A stretch of DNA of 32,067 bases from JAPUME01 sp964605715. GTDB lineage: Bacteria; Acidobacteriota; Terriglobia; UBA7540; JAPUME01. Under the pieces are notes generated by a model that saw only the letters and a program-made list of their open reading frames with translations, was not told the origin of the DNA and ran no database searches. How positions within the stretch are numbered: position 1 is the stretch's first letter; each line of letters begins with the position of its first letter. Both the position numbers and the translations under genes were made by a program. Where the stretch lies: contig CAZSDV010000024.1 of assembly GCA_964605715.1 (NCBI GenBank), forward strand, positions 1 through 32,067. The letters run 5' to 3'. Of the stretch, positions 22,199 through 30,818 are shown piece after piece.

Positions 22199-24619
22199 AT
22201 GTCATCACCCAAAGAAAAATCTGAAAAAAAAATACTTCCGATGATGCCGATTCGAGATGTGGTCATTTTCCCGCATATGATGACACCATTTGTTGTGGGG
22301 CGAGAAAGTTCAATCCGCGCCTTGGATGAAGCCCTTGCGAAGGATAAAAAGATATTCTTAGCGACCCAACACGACCCGTCTGTCGACGACCCAAAAATCA
22401 ACCAAATTCATCAAGTTGGCACTGTGTCGAACATCGTGCAGAGCGTAAGGCTTCCAGATGGAAATACCAAGGTCCTTGTTGAAGGAATCGAACGGGGAAA
22501 GGTTTTAAAAATTACTAACGATAAGGGGAGTTTCCAGGTTCATATACAGACAACGACCTACTCAGCTGTCTCCACACCAGGGCTCGAACAATTAAATCAA
22601 AGAGTAAATTCCCTCTTTGAGGAATACCTGAAATTAAACCAAAGCCTTAATTACGAAACTATGGTAGCTGCTGTTCGCGTAGAAAGTATTGGAAAATTCA
22701 CTGACATGGTAGCGGCAAATTTAAGTCTGGGTGTTGAAGAAAAACAAGGGCTTCTTGAAATATTTAACCCGGTTGACCGCCTTTCTCGATTAGCTGACAT
22801 CCTAGACCTTGAAATTGAAAAGCTGAACGTTGACCGAACCATTCAAGGTCGAGTTAAGCGACAAATGGAGCGGGCTCAAAGGGAGTATTATCTGAATGAA
22901 AAAATAAAAGCTATCCAAAAGGAACTTGGCCGCAACGAAAAAAGTGAGTTTGATGAACTTAAAAAGAAGATTGACTCTGCAGGTATGACCAAAGATGCGC
23001 ATACGAAGGCTCACAGTGAATTAAAGCGCCTTGAGCTTATGCCTCCTATGTCAGCTGAATCTACCGTTTCTCGTAACTACCTAGATTGGCTTCTAGCTGT
23101 TCCTTGGAAAAAACGCACCCCTGAAATAAGAAATATGGATCGTGCAGAAAAGATGCTTGAAGAAGACCATTACGGATTAGAAAAACCTAAAGAACGGATT
23201 TTGGAATTCTTATCAATTCGTCAATTGGTAAAAAAACCAAAAGGCTCCATTCTTTGTTTTGTTGGGCCCCCAGGCGCAGGAAAAACATCACTCGGACGTT
23301 CTGTCGCTCGAGCAACAGGAAGGAAATTCATCAGAATATCTCTCGGGGGCGTAAGGGATGAAGCAGAGATCCGTGGTCACCGGCGAACATACATTGGGGC
23401 CCTCCCTGGTCAAATTATCCAAATGATGAAGAAGGCTGGAACGGTAAACCCCGTCTTCCTTTTAGATGAAGTAGACAAGATGAGTACAGATTTTCGTGGG
23501 GACCCATCAGCTGCTCTAATGGAGGCACTCGACCCGGAATTGAACTCGGCCTTCACAGATCATTACTTGGATGTCGAGTATGATCTTTCAAATGTTCTTT
23601 TTATTACCACAGCCAATGTCACGCATACCATTCCAGGGCCACTTCTCGACAGAATGGAAGTCCTACGGTTACCCGGATATACAGACATTGAGAAAACCGA
23701 AATCGCAAAACGATTTCTAGTTAAAAAACAACGAGATTCGGCTGGCCTCAAACCAGCAAATATCTCGTTTTCTGATGAAGGCCTGGTTCGCATTATTAGG
23801 AATTACACACGAGAGGCTGGAGTTCGCAACCTTGAACGTGAAATAGCTAATATTGCTCGCAAGGTGGCTCGTGCTGTCATTAAAGATGGGAAAAAAATTA
23901 AACGTGCCATAGGAAAAAACAATATCCAAGAATACCTGGGTGTTGTTAAATATCGGAACACTCAAGCCGAGGAAAAGAATCAAATCGGATTGGCAACTGG
24001 CCTCGCCTGGACAGAAGTAGGCGGCCAAATTCTTCCAACCGAAGCCACTCTGATGCCGGGAAGAGGTAAATTTACCCTAACGGGAAACCTTGGGGATGTA
24101 ATGCAAGAATCAGCGCAAGCAGCAATGAGCTATGTTCGATCACGCGCAGAAAAATTAGGCTTGGGAAAAGATTTCTACAGGCGATTAGATGTTCATATTC
24201 ATATTCCCGAAGGAGCAATCCCAAAAGACGGACCTTCAGCTGGCATCACAATGGCAACCACAATAGCAAGTGCATTGACAAAAATACCGGTAAGGCAGGG
24301 AGTGGCTATGACTGGCGAAATAACTCTTCGAGGTAAGGTTCTTCCAATCGGAGGAGTGAAGGAAAAGCTGTTAGCGGCTCATCGTGCCGGAATTAAAAAT
24401 ATTATTCTCCCGCGCGATAATCAGAAAGATTTATCTGACGTTCCTTCAGTCATTAAAAATAAACTGGACATCCAGTTAGTTGACAACATGGATCAAGTCC
24501 TAGATCTTTCGCTAGAAAGAAAAATTGAAACAAATCCTTCCCTTACTCCTGAAACTGAGATAACATCCGGGTTTAAGGAATCTTCTCCGAAATCTAATCA
24601 GGAGCCTATGACGAACTAG
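22199..24619 (+). CDS. lon: ATP-dependent Lon protease
   Basis: Homohexameric AAA+ protease that degrades misfolded and regulatory proteins. 806 residues, LonA type. Order: N-terminal substrate-binding domain (about 15-200), coiled region, AAA+ module with Walker A GPPGAGKTSLG and Walker B VFLLDEVDKM, then the protease domain with the Ser-Lys dyad: S680 in PKDGPSAGITMAT and K723 in GGVKEKLLAAHRAG. A short low-complexity tail follows (after about 780). It is encoded 11 bases after clpX. The site upstream of the ATG is weak, so translational coupling is plausible. The 235 bases downstream to rho hold a small hairpin but no gene I can support. Confidence 0.98.
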   Translation: MSSPKEKSEKKILPMMPIRDVVIFPHMMTPFVVGRESSIRALDEALAKDKKIFLATQHDPSVDDPKINQIHQVGTVSNIVQSVRLPDGNTKVLVEGIERGKVLKITNDKGSFQVHIQTTTYSAVSTPGLEQLNQRVNSLFEEYLKLNQSLNYETMVAAVRVESIGKFTDMVAANLSLGVEEKQGLLEIFNPVDRLSRLADILDLEIEKLNVDRTIQGRVKRQMERAQREYYLNEKIKAIQKELGRNEKSEFDELKKKIDSAGMTKDAHTKAHSELKRLELMPPMSAESTVSRNYLDWLLAVPWKKRTPEIRNMDRAEKMLEEDHYGLEKPKERILEFLSIRQLVKKPKGSILCFVGPPGAGKTSLGRSVARATGRKFIRISLGGVRDEAEIRGHRRTYIGALPGQIIQMMKKAGTVNPVFLLDEVDKMSTDFRGDPSAALMEALDPELNSAFTDHYLDVEYDLSNVLFITTANVTHTIPGPLLDRMEVLRLPGYTDIEKTEIAKRFLVKKQRDSAGLKPANISFSDEGLVRIIRNYTREAGVRNLEREIANIARKVARAVIKDGKKIKRAIGKNNIQEYLGVVKYRNTQAEEKNQIGLATGLAWTEVGGQILPTEATLMPGRGKFTLTGNLGDVMQESAQAAMSYVRSRAEKLGLGKDFYRRLDVHIHIPEGAIPKDGPSAGITMATTIASALTKIPVRQGVAMTGEITLRGKVLPIGGVKEKLLAAHRAGIKNIILPRDNQKDLSDVPSVIKNKLDIQLVDNMDQVLDLSLERKIETNPSLTPETEITSGFKESSPKSNQEPMTN

Positions 24620-24685
24620 GTTGCAGTTTGATATACCGTGCCAGGCCACCCCACCTGCAGAGAGCTCCTTTAAATAAATTCTGGG

Positions 24686-24701
24686 GGTTGCACTCGCAAC
24701 C
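24686..24701 (+). other. Perfect small hairpin between lon and rho
   Basis: GGTTGC-ACTC-GCAACC is a six-base-pair stem with a four-base loop in the 235-base lon-rho spacer (24620-24854). It is not followed by a T-run on either strand, so it is not a classical terminator. A leader element for rho, which is often autoregulated, is possible but unsupported. Confidence 0.3.
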
Positions 24702-24854
24702 AAATTAGGAATTACCAGTAAAAATGCAAACCAGAGGTGTAGAAGTGGGCGTTTAATCAGTGAATAACATCCGGAATATATTTTAGAATTCCTACCCTGT
24801 AGTTCTACATCGATTCCCATAAATACAATACTTCATGCTGAAAGAGATATATTT

Positions 24855-26177
24855 ATGCCGCCTAAAAAGGTACAAGCAGCTAAAGAAGACAAACTTAAAG
24901 ATCTGAAAAAAGGTGAAGTCCTTGACATTGCTAAACTCAAGGAAATGAATATTTCAACTTTAACGCAGGTAGCCAAGGACTTGGATGTTGTGGGAGCTAC
25001 CGGAATGCGAAAGCAGGAATTGATCTTTAAGATTTTGCAGGCACAAACAGAAAAAAGTGGATTAATTTTTTCAGAAGGAGTCCTGGAATGCCTGCCTGAC
25101 GGCTTCGGGTTTCTCCGTGCCCCCGACTATAATTATCTTCCTGGACCTGACGACATTTATGTCTCTCCCTCACAAATAAGAAAATTTGACTTGCGCACAG
25201 GAGATACCATATCAGGGCAAATTCGCCCTCCTAAAGAAGGTGAACGCTACTTCGCACTAATAAAAGTAGAGGCAATAAATTTCGAGTCTCCCGAAGAATC
25301 GAGGAGCAAGGTATTTTTTGATAACTTAACTCCTCTCTATCCTGAGGAGCGCGTGCACCTAGAAACTGCAGACGACAATATCTCAGGTCGCGTTCTAGAT
25401 CTACTTGCCCCTATTGGGAAAGGTCAAAGAGGTTTGGTTGTTTCTCCGCCTCGCACTGGAAAAACAATGCTCCTGCAAACAATTGCCAATTCAATAACCA
25501 ATAATCATCCTGATATCACGCTTATTGTCTTATTAATTGACGAACGACCCGAAGAGGTCACCGATATGCAGCGCACAGTCAGGGGTGAGGTAATTAGTTC
25601 TACTTTTGATGAACCTGCTGCACGACATGTGCAGGTCGCAGAAATGGTAATCGAAAAGGCGAAGCGATTAGTAGAGCACAAACGGGATGTCGTAATTCTT
25701 CTCGATTCAATCACGCGCCTCGCCCGTGCCTACAACACCGTTGTTCCCCCTTCAGGCAAGGTGCTTTCGGGTGGCGTCGACTCAAACGCACTTCAGCGGC
25801 CGAAGCGATTTTTCGGTGCAGCGCGGAATGTAGAAGAAGGAGGAAGCCTCACAATCATAGCAACTGCCCTCATTGATACGGGAAGTCGTATGGACGATGT
25901 TATTTTCGAAGAATTCAAAGGAACAGGGAACATGGAAGTTCACCTTGACCGAAAACTTTCAGACAAACGCGTTTTTCCAGCAATCGACCTAAACCGGTCT
26001 GGCACTCGCAAAGAGGAGCTTCTCACCCCTAAAGACGAACTAAATCGAATCTGGGTGTTACGGAAAGTGCTTAATCCACTTTCTAGCACTGAAAGCATGG
26101 AACTAATTATTGAAAAACTTTCGAAAACAAAAAGTAATGGGGAGTTCCTGAAATCTATGAGTGGAACTCCAAAATAA
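24855..26177 (+). CDS. rho: Transcription termination factor Rho
   Basis: Hexameric RNA helicase that ends transcription at unstructured C-rich RNA. 440 residues, near the E. coli length of 419 with a slightly longer basic N-terminus (MPPKKVQAAKEDK). The helical Rho-N domain covers about 20-65, and the cold-shock-like RNA-binding domain (about 72-145) has RNP1-like DGFGFLR. The ATPase core has Walker A SPPRTGKT (197-204), Walker B VVILLDSITRLAR, the Q-loop region PKRFFGAARNVEEGGSLTI and the R-loop DTGSRMD. The RTGKT form of the P-loop (KAGKT in E. coli) occurs in many phyla. It is convergent with cmk across an 80-base spacer containing a hairpin. Confidence 0.98.
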   Translation: MPPKKVQAAKEDKLKDLKKGEVLDIAKLKEMNISTLTQVAKDLDVVGATGMRKQELIFKILQAQTEKSGLIFSEGVLECLPDGFGFLRAPDYNYLPGPDDIYVSPSQIRKFDLRTGDTISGQIRPPKEGERYFALIKVEAINFESPEESRSKVFFDNLTPLYPEERVHLETADDNISGRVLDLLAPIGKGQRGLVVSPPRTGKTMLLQTIANSITNNHPDITLIVLLIDERPEEVTDMQRTVRGEVISSTFDEPAARHVQVAEMVIEKAKRLVEHKRDVVILLDSITRLARAYNTVVPPSGKVLSGGVDSNALQRPKRFFGAARNVEEGGSLTIIATALIDTGSRMDDVIFEEFKGTGNMEVHLDRKLSDKRVFPAIDLNRSGTRKEELLTPKDELNRIWVLRKVLNPLSSTESMELIIEKLSKTKSNGEFLKSMSGTPK

Positions 26178-26189
26178 TGGTACTTGACA

Positions 26190-26213
26190 CCCTGGCCTTG
26201 ATATCAACCAGGG
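26190..26213. terminator. Hairpin between convergent rho and cmk
   Basis: CCCTGG (26190-26195) pairs with CCAGGG (26208-26213); between them TTGATATCAA is itself a perfect palindrome. Placement between convergent genes fits a shared bidirectional end, but no T-run follows, so Rho-dependent ending or simple transcript protection is as likely. Confidence 0.35.
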
Positions 26214-26257
26214 GCTCCTATCTCCCCTAGAAGGCTCATAATAAAACCTGCAACTTC

Positions 26258-26947
26258 CTAGCCATCCCTCAGCTTGGCAGCACACCTCTCTCTTGCCAAA
26301 ACGATAATCTCATCGACAACTTGGTCCACTGTAAGTTTTGTAGAGTCAATATTTTTTGCATCAATTGCTGGAATAAGGGGGGATATTTTTCGCTGCGAAT
26401 CCAAGCGATCACGACGATTGATTTCAGACCGTACCCCCTCTAAGGACACACTTCTACCATTCCCAAGGTCTTCCTTTAAGCGCCTCTGAGTCCTTGTCTC
26501 CTCAGACGCATTCAAGAATATTTTAAGATCAGCATCAGGAAACACCTTTGTTCCAATATCTCGACCCTCCATAACAGCCCCCTTAGAGGGAACGGATTTT
26601 CGTTGCATTTCAACCAACCTCTTCCTTACACCTGGTAAGCGTGAAATCCGTGTAGCCATATCTGTAACTTCTGGTGTTCGAATTTCATTGCTAACGTCTT
26701 TTCCGTCCATGAACACCGACCCTTTATTTTTAATTCTGGAGAATTTAATGTCCATTTTTTCTACAAGTGACACAATCTTTTGCTCATTTTTAATATCAAA
26801 ATCCGCACGAAGAACTTTGAGAGCAGCAGTGCGATAACTTGCCCCACTATCAACATAGAGAAGATTCAATCGGGCAGCTACTCTGCGGGCTACGGTACTT
26901 TTACCAGAGCCAGCGGGACCGTCGATTGCAATTACCAGGGGTTTCAT
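26258..26947 (-). CDS. cmk: Cytidylate kinase
   Basis: Phosphorylates CMP and dCMP with ATP, feeding CTP and dCTP recycling. 229 residues. The P-loop is IDGPAGSGKSTVAR (about 8-21). The acceptor site reads YVDSGASYRTAAL, where the common form is DTGAMYR, so two substitutions lie at the nucleotide pocket. VMEGRDIGTKVFPDADLKIF and INRRDRLDSQRKISPLIPA (the RDxxDxxR lid motif) are conserved. It is the last gene of hisS-aspS-cmk, 39 bases after aspS. In many bacteria cmk precedes rpsA; here it does not. Confidence 0.96.
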   Translation of the reverse strand: MKPLVIAIDGPAGSGKSTVARRVAARLNLLYVDSGASYRTAALKVLRADFDIKNEQKIVSLVEKMDIKFSRIKNKGSVFMDGKDVSNEIRTPEVTDMATRISRLPGVRKRLVEMQRKSVPSKGAVMEGRDIGTKVFPDADLKIFLNASEETRTQRRLKEDLGNGRSVSLEGVRSEINRRDRLDSQRKISPLIPAIDAKNIDSTKLTVDQVVDEIIVLARERCAAKLRDG

Positions 26948-26986
26948 GAATGTGTATTTAATGGGCGAAGATAAAAATTAAATTAC

Positions 26987-28780
26987 CTATTTTTTCTGGA
27001 AAGAGAGATTTAACTCATCCAGTTGGGAGCTATCCACCTCTGCTGGTCCACGGCACATTAGATCTAATCCACTTGCAGTTTTAGGAAAAGCGATAAGGTC
27101 GCGAATGGAAGGTTCTCCTGCCATAAGAGTTACGATACGATCAAATCCAAGCGCAATACCTCCATGTGGAGGAGTTCCATACTCAAGGGCATCAAGAAAA
27201 AACCCAAACCTCTCGCGTGCCTGTTTGTTACTAAATCCAAGTAAATTAAATACGCGTTGTTGGATGTCTTGTCGGTAAATGCGAGTTGACCCTCCTCCAA
27301 TTTCACTACCGTTAAGCACAAGGTCATAGGCTTGAGCTTTAACCTCACTAGGTTTTGATTCTAGTTGTTTCAAATCCTCCTCGCATGGAGATGTAAAAGG
27401 ATGATGCATGGCCTTAAATCTTTGATCAACATTGTCATACTCAAACATGGGAAAATCAGTAACCCAGCAAAAATTCCAGGTTTTCGAAACATGAATACCA
27501 ACTTTCTTTGCAACGTCGATTCTAAGCTCTCCGGAAGCAACGTCCAATTGGTGCTTTGAGGAACCTTGTTTTTCGTTAGCTTTTCGCCCAAGAAGCAATA
27601 TCAAATCTCCTGGTTTACCTCCAACAGTTTTTACAATATGATTGCAAGGTAGTTCACCAATAGCCTTCCGAATAGGAGATTCAATACTTTCACCGTTAAA
27701 TTTTACAAAAGAAAACCAATTAATTTTATTTTCAATTGCAAGCTTTTGAAATCTGTCTAGTTGACTTCGGGAAAGGCGAGACCCGCCGTCCACCCTGAGT
27801 GCCTTTAGTGGCGGTTCAAGTTTAATTTTTTGTTGATCTGAAAGATCAAGATCAATCGTCTTCCACTCCAAGGAATAGCCCAGATTTGGTTTGTCAGTTC
27901 CATATTTCTCCATAGCATCTGCATAAGTAAGCCGCTTGAAAGGTCGATCTATCTTTGCCTGAATTGTTTGAAATAAAGCTTCCATTAAATCTTCTACCAA
28001 TGAAAATAATAAGTCTTGATCAGGAAAAGCCATTTCAATGTCAATCTGTGTGAATTCTGGTTGACGATCTGATCGCGAGTCTTCGTCCCGGAAACAGCGA
28101 ACAATTTGAAAATAGCGGTCAAAGCTGCCTATCATGAGGAGTTGTTTGAAAATTTGAGGTGATTGCGGCAATGCATAAAATGCTTTCTCCATTGTGCGAC
28201 TTGGAACCAAAAAATCGCGAGCGCCTTCAGGAGTTGATCGGGTAAGGAAGGGAGTTTCTATTTCCAAGAAATTATTTTTGGTCATTACCTCCCTAACCAC
28301 CTGCGCTGCTGCATGTCGAAGACGAAGATTCCTTTGCATTTCCTTACGCCTTAAATCTAAATAGCGATAGCGAAGTCTTGTTTCTTCAGCAATTTGGGAA
28401 TTACCAGAAATTGGAAACGGGGGTGTCTTGGCTTCATTTAGCACAAGCAATTCCTCTGAGTGAATCTCCACTTCCCCTGTTTTTAGCTGCGGGTTAATGG
28501 TTTCAGAGGAGCGATCTACCACTGTTCCTATGACCGCAATCACAAACTCCGGACGAACTCGGTTTGCTTTTGAATGGGATCCAGGATTCGTTTCAAAATT
28601 ACAAACAACCTGGGTAACGCCTTTGTGGTCTCGGATATCTAGAAAAATTAAATTTCCAAGGTCTCGCCTTCGATCTACCCATCCGGCGAGAATCACTTTT
28701 TGTCCGGTATGCGATTTTCGGAGATCACCACAATGATGAGTTCTTTTACGTCCTTCTAAAAAATCAAGTTGAGATGGCAT
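26987..28780 (-). CDS. aspS: Aspartyl-tRNA synthetase, bacterial type
   Basis: Class IIb synthetase, 597 residues, the usual bacterial length. Order: N-terminal OB-fold anticodon-binding domain (about 15-110), catalytic core with IETPFLTRSTPEGARDFLV, motif 2 RCFRDEDSRSDRQPEFTQID, a GAD-like insertion (about 295-415) and motif 3 GIALGFDRIVTLMAG near residue 550. Flipping-loop and catalytic residues appear intact. Whether it charges only tRNA-Asp or also tRNA-Asn depends on asnS and gatCAB, which are not in this window. It follows hisS by 77 bases; this aspS-hisS adjacency is common. The ATG at 28780 has no strong ribosome-binding site. Confidence 0.98.
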   Translation of the reverse strand: MPSQLDFLEGRKRTHHCGDLRKSHTGQKVILAGWVDRRRDLGNLIFLDIRDHKGVTQVVCNFETNPGSHSKANRVRPEFVIAVIGTVVDRSSETINPQLKTGEVEIHSEELLVLNEAKTPPFPISGNSQIAEETRLRYRYLDLRRKEMQRNLRLRHAAAQVVREVMTKNNFLEIETPFLTRSTPEGARDFLVPSRTMEKAFYALPQSPQIFKQLLMIGSFDRYFQIVRCFRDEDSRSDRQPEFTQIDIEMAFPDQDLLFSLVEDLMEALFQTIQAKIDRPFKRLTYADAMEKYGTDKPNLGYSLEWKTIDLDLSDQQKIKLEPPLKALRVDGGSRLSRSQLDRFQKLAIENKINWFSFVKFNGESIESPIRKAIGELPCNHIVKTVGGKPGDLILLLGRKANEKQGSSKHQLDVASGELRIDVAKKVGIHVSKTWNFCWVTDFPMFEYDNVDQRFKAMHHPFTSPCEEDLKQLESKPSEVKAQAYDLVLNGSEIGGGSTRIYRQDIQQRVFNLLGFSNKQARERFGFFLDALEYGTPPHGGIALGFDRIVTLMAGEPSIRDLIAFPKTASGLDLMCRGPAEVDSSQLDELNLSFQKK

Positions 28781-28857
28781 TGTCTTTACACTATCCCCAT
28801 GGTGTATAGGGTTAATCCTTTTTTTAAGAAATTCATTTACAAGATCAATGCACGGAC

Positions 28858-30144
28858 CTAAGTAAGGTCAGACTTCCCTTGCCTGGTTTTCAATGCTTGG
28901 ACCAATTCCCCTAAAAGTAATTCTTCCTGGCATCCTGTTTTCATATTTTTTATTTGAAAAACTCCTCGCCTTACTTCATTTTCACCAAAAATTAACGTCC
29001 ACCGTGCCCCAATTTTATTTGCAGCTGATAATGATTTTTTTAGGTTAATTGAATTAAACGAAATTTCTGCATAAAGACCTTCTACTCGCAATGCCCTAGC
29101 TGCCCCATGTGCTATCTTGCGCGCTTCTTCTCCTAGCCAGGCGATAAATACTTCAGGTGCCAATGAAGATTCGAGTATCTGGGATTTTTCAACTGCCATT
29201 AAGAACCGGTCTTCCCCAATAGCAAAACCAAGACCTTTAATTGGGGGCCCGCCCATTAATTCGGATAACCCATCATACCTACCCCCGCCCAATAGTGTGT
29301 TTTGTGAACCAAGAGATCCATGGGTTACCTCAAATGTAGTCCGTGTATAGTAATCAAGTCCTCTCACCAAGCGAGGGGTGAGTTTGAAAATCTGCCCCCT
29401 CCGATCAAGCTCCGAGATAACATCTTGAAAATGTTCTGAACATTCCTCACATAAATAATCTTGGATTTTCGGCATGCTTTCAATGATTGGCTGGTCAGCA
29501 GAAACTTTGCAGTCAAGAACTCTTAAAGGATTATCCGAAGCGCGCCGCTGGCAATCCTCACACATTTTTGAAACTACCGAACTTAAATTATTCTTTAGGG
29601 CCTCCGTATAGCTGGGGCGGCATGCAGAGCAACCAACTGAGTTCAATAGGAGTTCACAACCAGTTAGGCCAGACCGCCGGATCAATAAATCCAGCATTTC
29701 AAGGACCTCGACATCCACACTGGGGCTCGCCGACCCTAGGACCTCTGCTCCAATCTGAGAAAACTGCCGAAATCGACCTTTCTGGGGCCTTTCACGCCTA
29801 AACATCGGCCCAGCATAATAATATTTTTTAACCTCTCTTCCGCTGGCACCACTATTTAGATGAGCGCGCATGACGGAAGCGGTGGCTTCGGGGCGCAACG
29901 TCAGAGAACGCCCGTCCCGATCCTTAAAACTATACATCTCCTTGCTAACAATATCTGTATGTGCACCCACGCTCCGCATAAAAAGATCAGTATCTTCAAA
30001 AATGGGCGTACGGATTTCTTGAAATCCATAAACATCGAACACGCCACGACAAATTTCCTCTACTTTCAGCCACAAGCTAGATTCCGGAGGTAGGATATCC
30101 CTGGTGCCTTTTATTGATTTGATTTGTTCGGATTTCTTAGTCAA
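28858..30144 (-). CDS. hisS: Histidyl-tRNA synthetase
   Basis: Class IIa synthetase, 428 residues. Motif 1 region IKGTRDILPPESSLW opens the protein, motif 2 is AGPMFRRERPQKGRFRQFSQ, and the histidine-A motif is RGLDYYTRTTFEV. Motif 3 is GLGFAIGEDRF. The insertion domain is cysteine-rich: GCSACRP, CEDCQRR, LDCK and LCEECSEHF hold eight cysteines, suggesting a structural metal site like that of other NPLRVLDCK-type HisRS proteins. The C-terminal alpha/beta domain binds the anticodon. The start is TTG at 30144, six bases after GGAG; that GGAG can pair with an upstream CTCC. It heads hisS-aspS-cmk. Confidence 0.97.
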   Translation of the reverse strand: MTKKSEQIKSIKGTRDILPPESSLWLKVEEICRGVFDVYGFQEIRTPIFEDTDLFMRSVGAHTDIVSKEMYSFKDRDGRSLTLRPEATASVMRAHLNSGASGREVKKYYYAGPMFRRERPQKGRFRQFSQIGAEVLGSASPSVDVEVLEMLDLLIRRSGLTGCELLLNSVGCSACRPSYTEALKNNLSSVVSKMCEDCQRRASDNPLRVLDCKVSADQPIIESMPKIQDYLCEECSEHFQDVISELDRRGQIFKLTPRLVRGLDYYTRTTFEVTHGSLGSQNTLLGGGRYDGLSELMGGPPIKGLGFAIGEDRFLMAVEKSQILESSLAPEVFIAWLGEEARKIAHGAARALRVEGLYAEISFNSINLKKSLSAANKIGARWTLIFGENEVRRGVFQIKNMKTGCQEELLLGELVQALKTRQGKSDLT

Positions 30145-30324
30145 GCTTATCTCCGAAGAACTGTATATTTACAGAGGAGGCGAAGCGGGAAACTTCTTCC
30201 TAATACCCACAGATCAAACTTTGCTAGTCTTCGTTTAATGTACTCTATAGCTAATTAGCCATAAGATTTCATCAGGCCCTTACAAAGAACCAGGCCTATA
30301 ATAACCTAGAGAAGGGGTTAAAAG

Positions 30325-30406
30325 ACGAGGAAACTCGTACCTTAGACAAGACCAAAGGAAAAAAGTTTGGTCATCAACCTTGCAAACCTTGTCAAAAAGT
30401 CCTAAG
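30325..30406. promoter_or_regulatory. Dense complementary segments in the hisS-HU intergenic region (possible structured RNA)
   Basis: The 357-base space 30145-30501 has no gene I can support but contains paired segments. ACGAG-GAAA-CTCGT (30325-30338) forms a stem. Beside it is a nested set: CTTAG (30341-30345) with CTAAG (30402-30406), ACAAG (30346-30350) with CTTGT (30388-30392), and ACCAAA (30351-30356) with TTTGGT (30366-30371). Farther down, CTGTA-TATT-TACAG (30161-30174) pairs perfectly. On the minus strand this is the likely hisS leader, where the first hairpin is followed by CTTTT like an attenuator. On the plus strand its loop is a GNRA type. It could be a cis-regulatory leader or a small RNA; it matches no family I know. 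Confidence 0.35.
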
Positions 30407-30445
30407 TTGAGGTCAACAACGTATCTCGCTGCATAGAGAAACCCC

Positions 30446-30474
30446 TTGACATACCCGAACGAATTTTTTAGCAT
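30446..30474 (+). promoter_or_regulatory. Sigma70-type promoter of the HU/IHF gene
   Basis: A perfect TTGACA (30446-30451), a 17-base spacer and TAGCAT (four of six, 30469-30474). The RNA should begin near 30481, giving a leader of about 20 bases that includes the GGAG ribosome-binding site at 30490. This is among the best promoters in the window. Confidence 0.6.
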
Positions 30475-30501
30475 GACCGAACCTGTCCCGGAGAAAAGAA
30501 A

Positions 30502-30771
30502 TTGATAAAGTCCGACATAATCAGCAGAGTCGTAGACCAAACTGGCATTACCCGCACTAAAGCCGAAATCGCCGTTGAATCAGTATTCAGGGCCATGAAG
30601 AACGCCTTGAAGCACGGTGACAGAATAGAGCTCCGAGGTTTTGGAGTTTTTACGGTTAAGCCTCGCAAAACCGGTATCGGCCGTAACCCTCGCACTGGAA
30701 CTCAGATAGCTATTCCGCCCGGAAAAGCAGTTCGATTCAAGCCCGGCAAGGAACTTCAGTCGCTTCGCTAA
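30502..30771 (+). CDS. HU/IHF family DNA-binding protein
   Basis: A basic histone-like protein of 89 residues that would bend DNA as a dimer. Helices 1-2 run from IKSDIISRVVDQTGITRTKA; the beta saddle begins ELRGFGVFTVKPRKTG; and the DNA-inserting arm is GRNPRTGTQIAIPPGKAVRF with the conserved RNPRTG and the proline at the tip. The C-terminus FKPGKELQSLR is typical. Features such as the GRNPRTG arm do not separate HU from IHF reliably, so no symbol is given. The start is TTG at 30502 with GGAG eight bases upstream. It is convergent with priA across 47 bases. Confidence 0.95.
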   Translation: MIKSDIISRVVDQTGITRTKAEIAVESVFRAMKNALKHGDRIELRGFGVFTVKPRKTGIGRNPRTGTQIAIPPGKAVRFKPGKELQSLR

Positions 30772-30818
30772 GGGACTTGGTTTGCCTTGCTTGAGCCGGC
30801 CAGAGTAGATCCGTTAAG

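Noticed and set aside
12723..24697. Shared 11-base string GTTGCACTCGC at 12723-12733 and 24687-24697, both in intergenic hairpins
   Set aside because: A match this short is expected by chance in 32 kb, and the flanks differ, so it is not an intergenic repeat family on this evidence.
24512..24820. Minus-strand frame of 102 codons across the end of lon and the lon-rho spacer
   Set aside because: A third of it is antisense to lon, the composition is not protein-like, and there is no start signal.
30145..30445. T-box riboswitch for hisS
   Set aside because: The conserved T-box sequence and specifier-loop layout were not seen on the minus strand, and the host does not look like a Firmicute.
30280..30540. 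Minus-strand open frame of 86 codons upstream of the HU gene
   Set aside because: It runs through the near-consensus HU promoter, overlaps the HU coding start, has no ribosome-binding site and matches no family.
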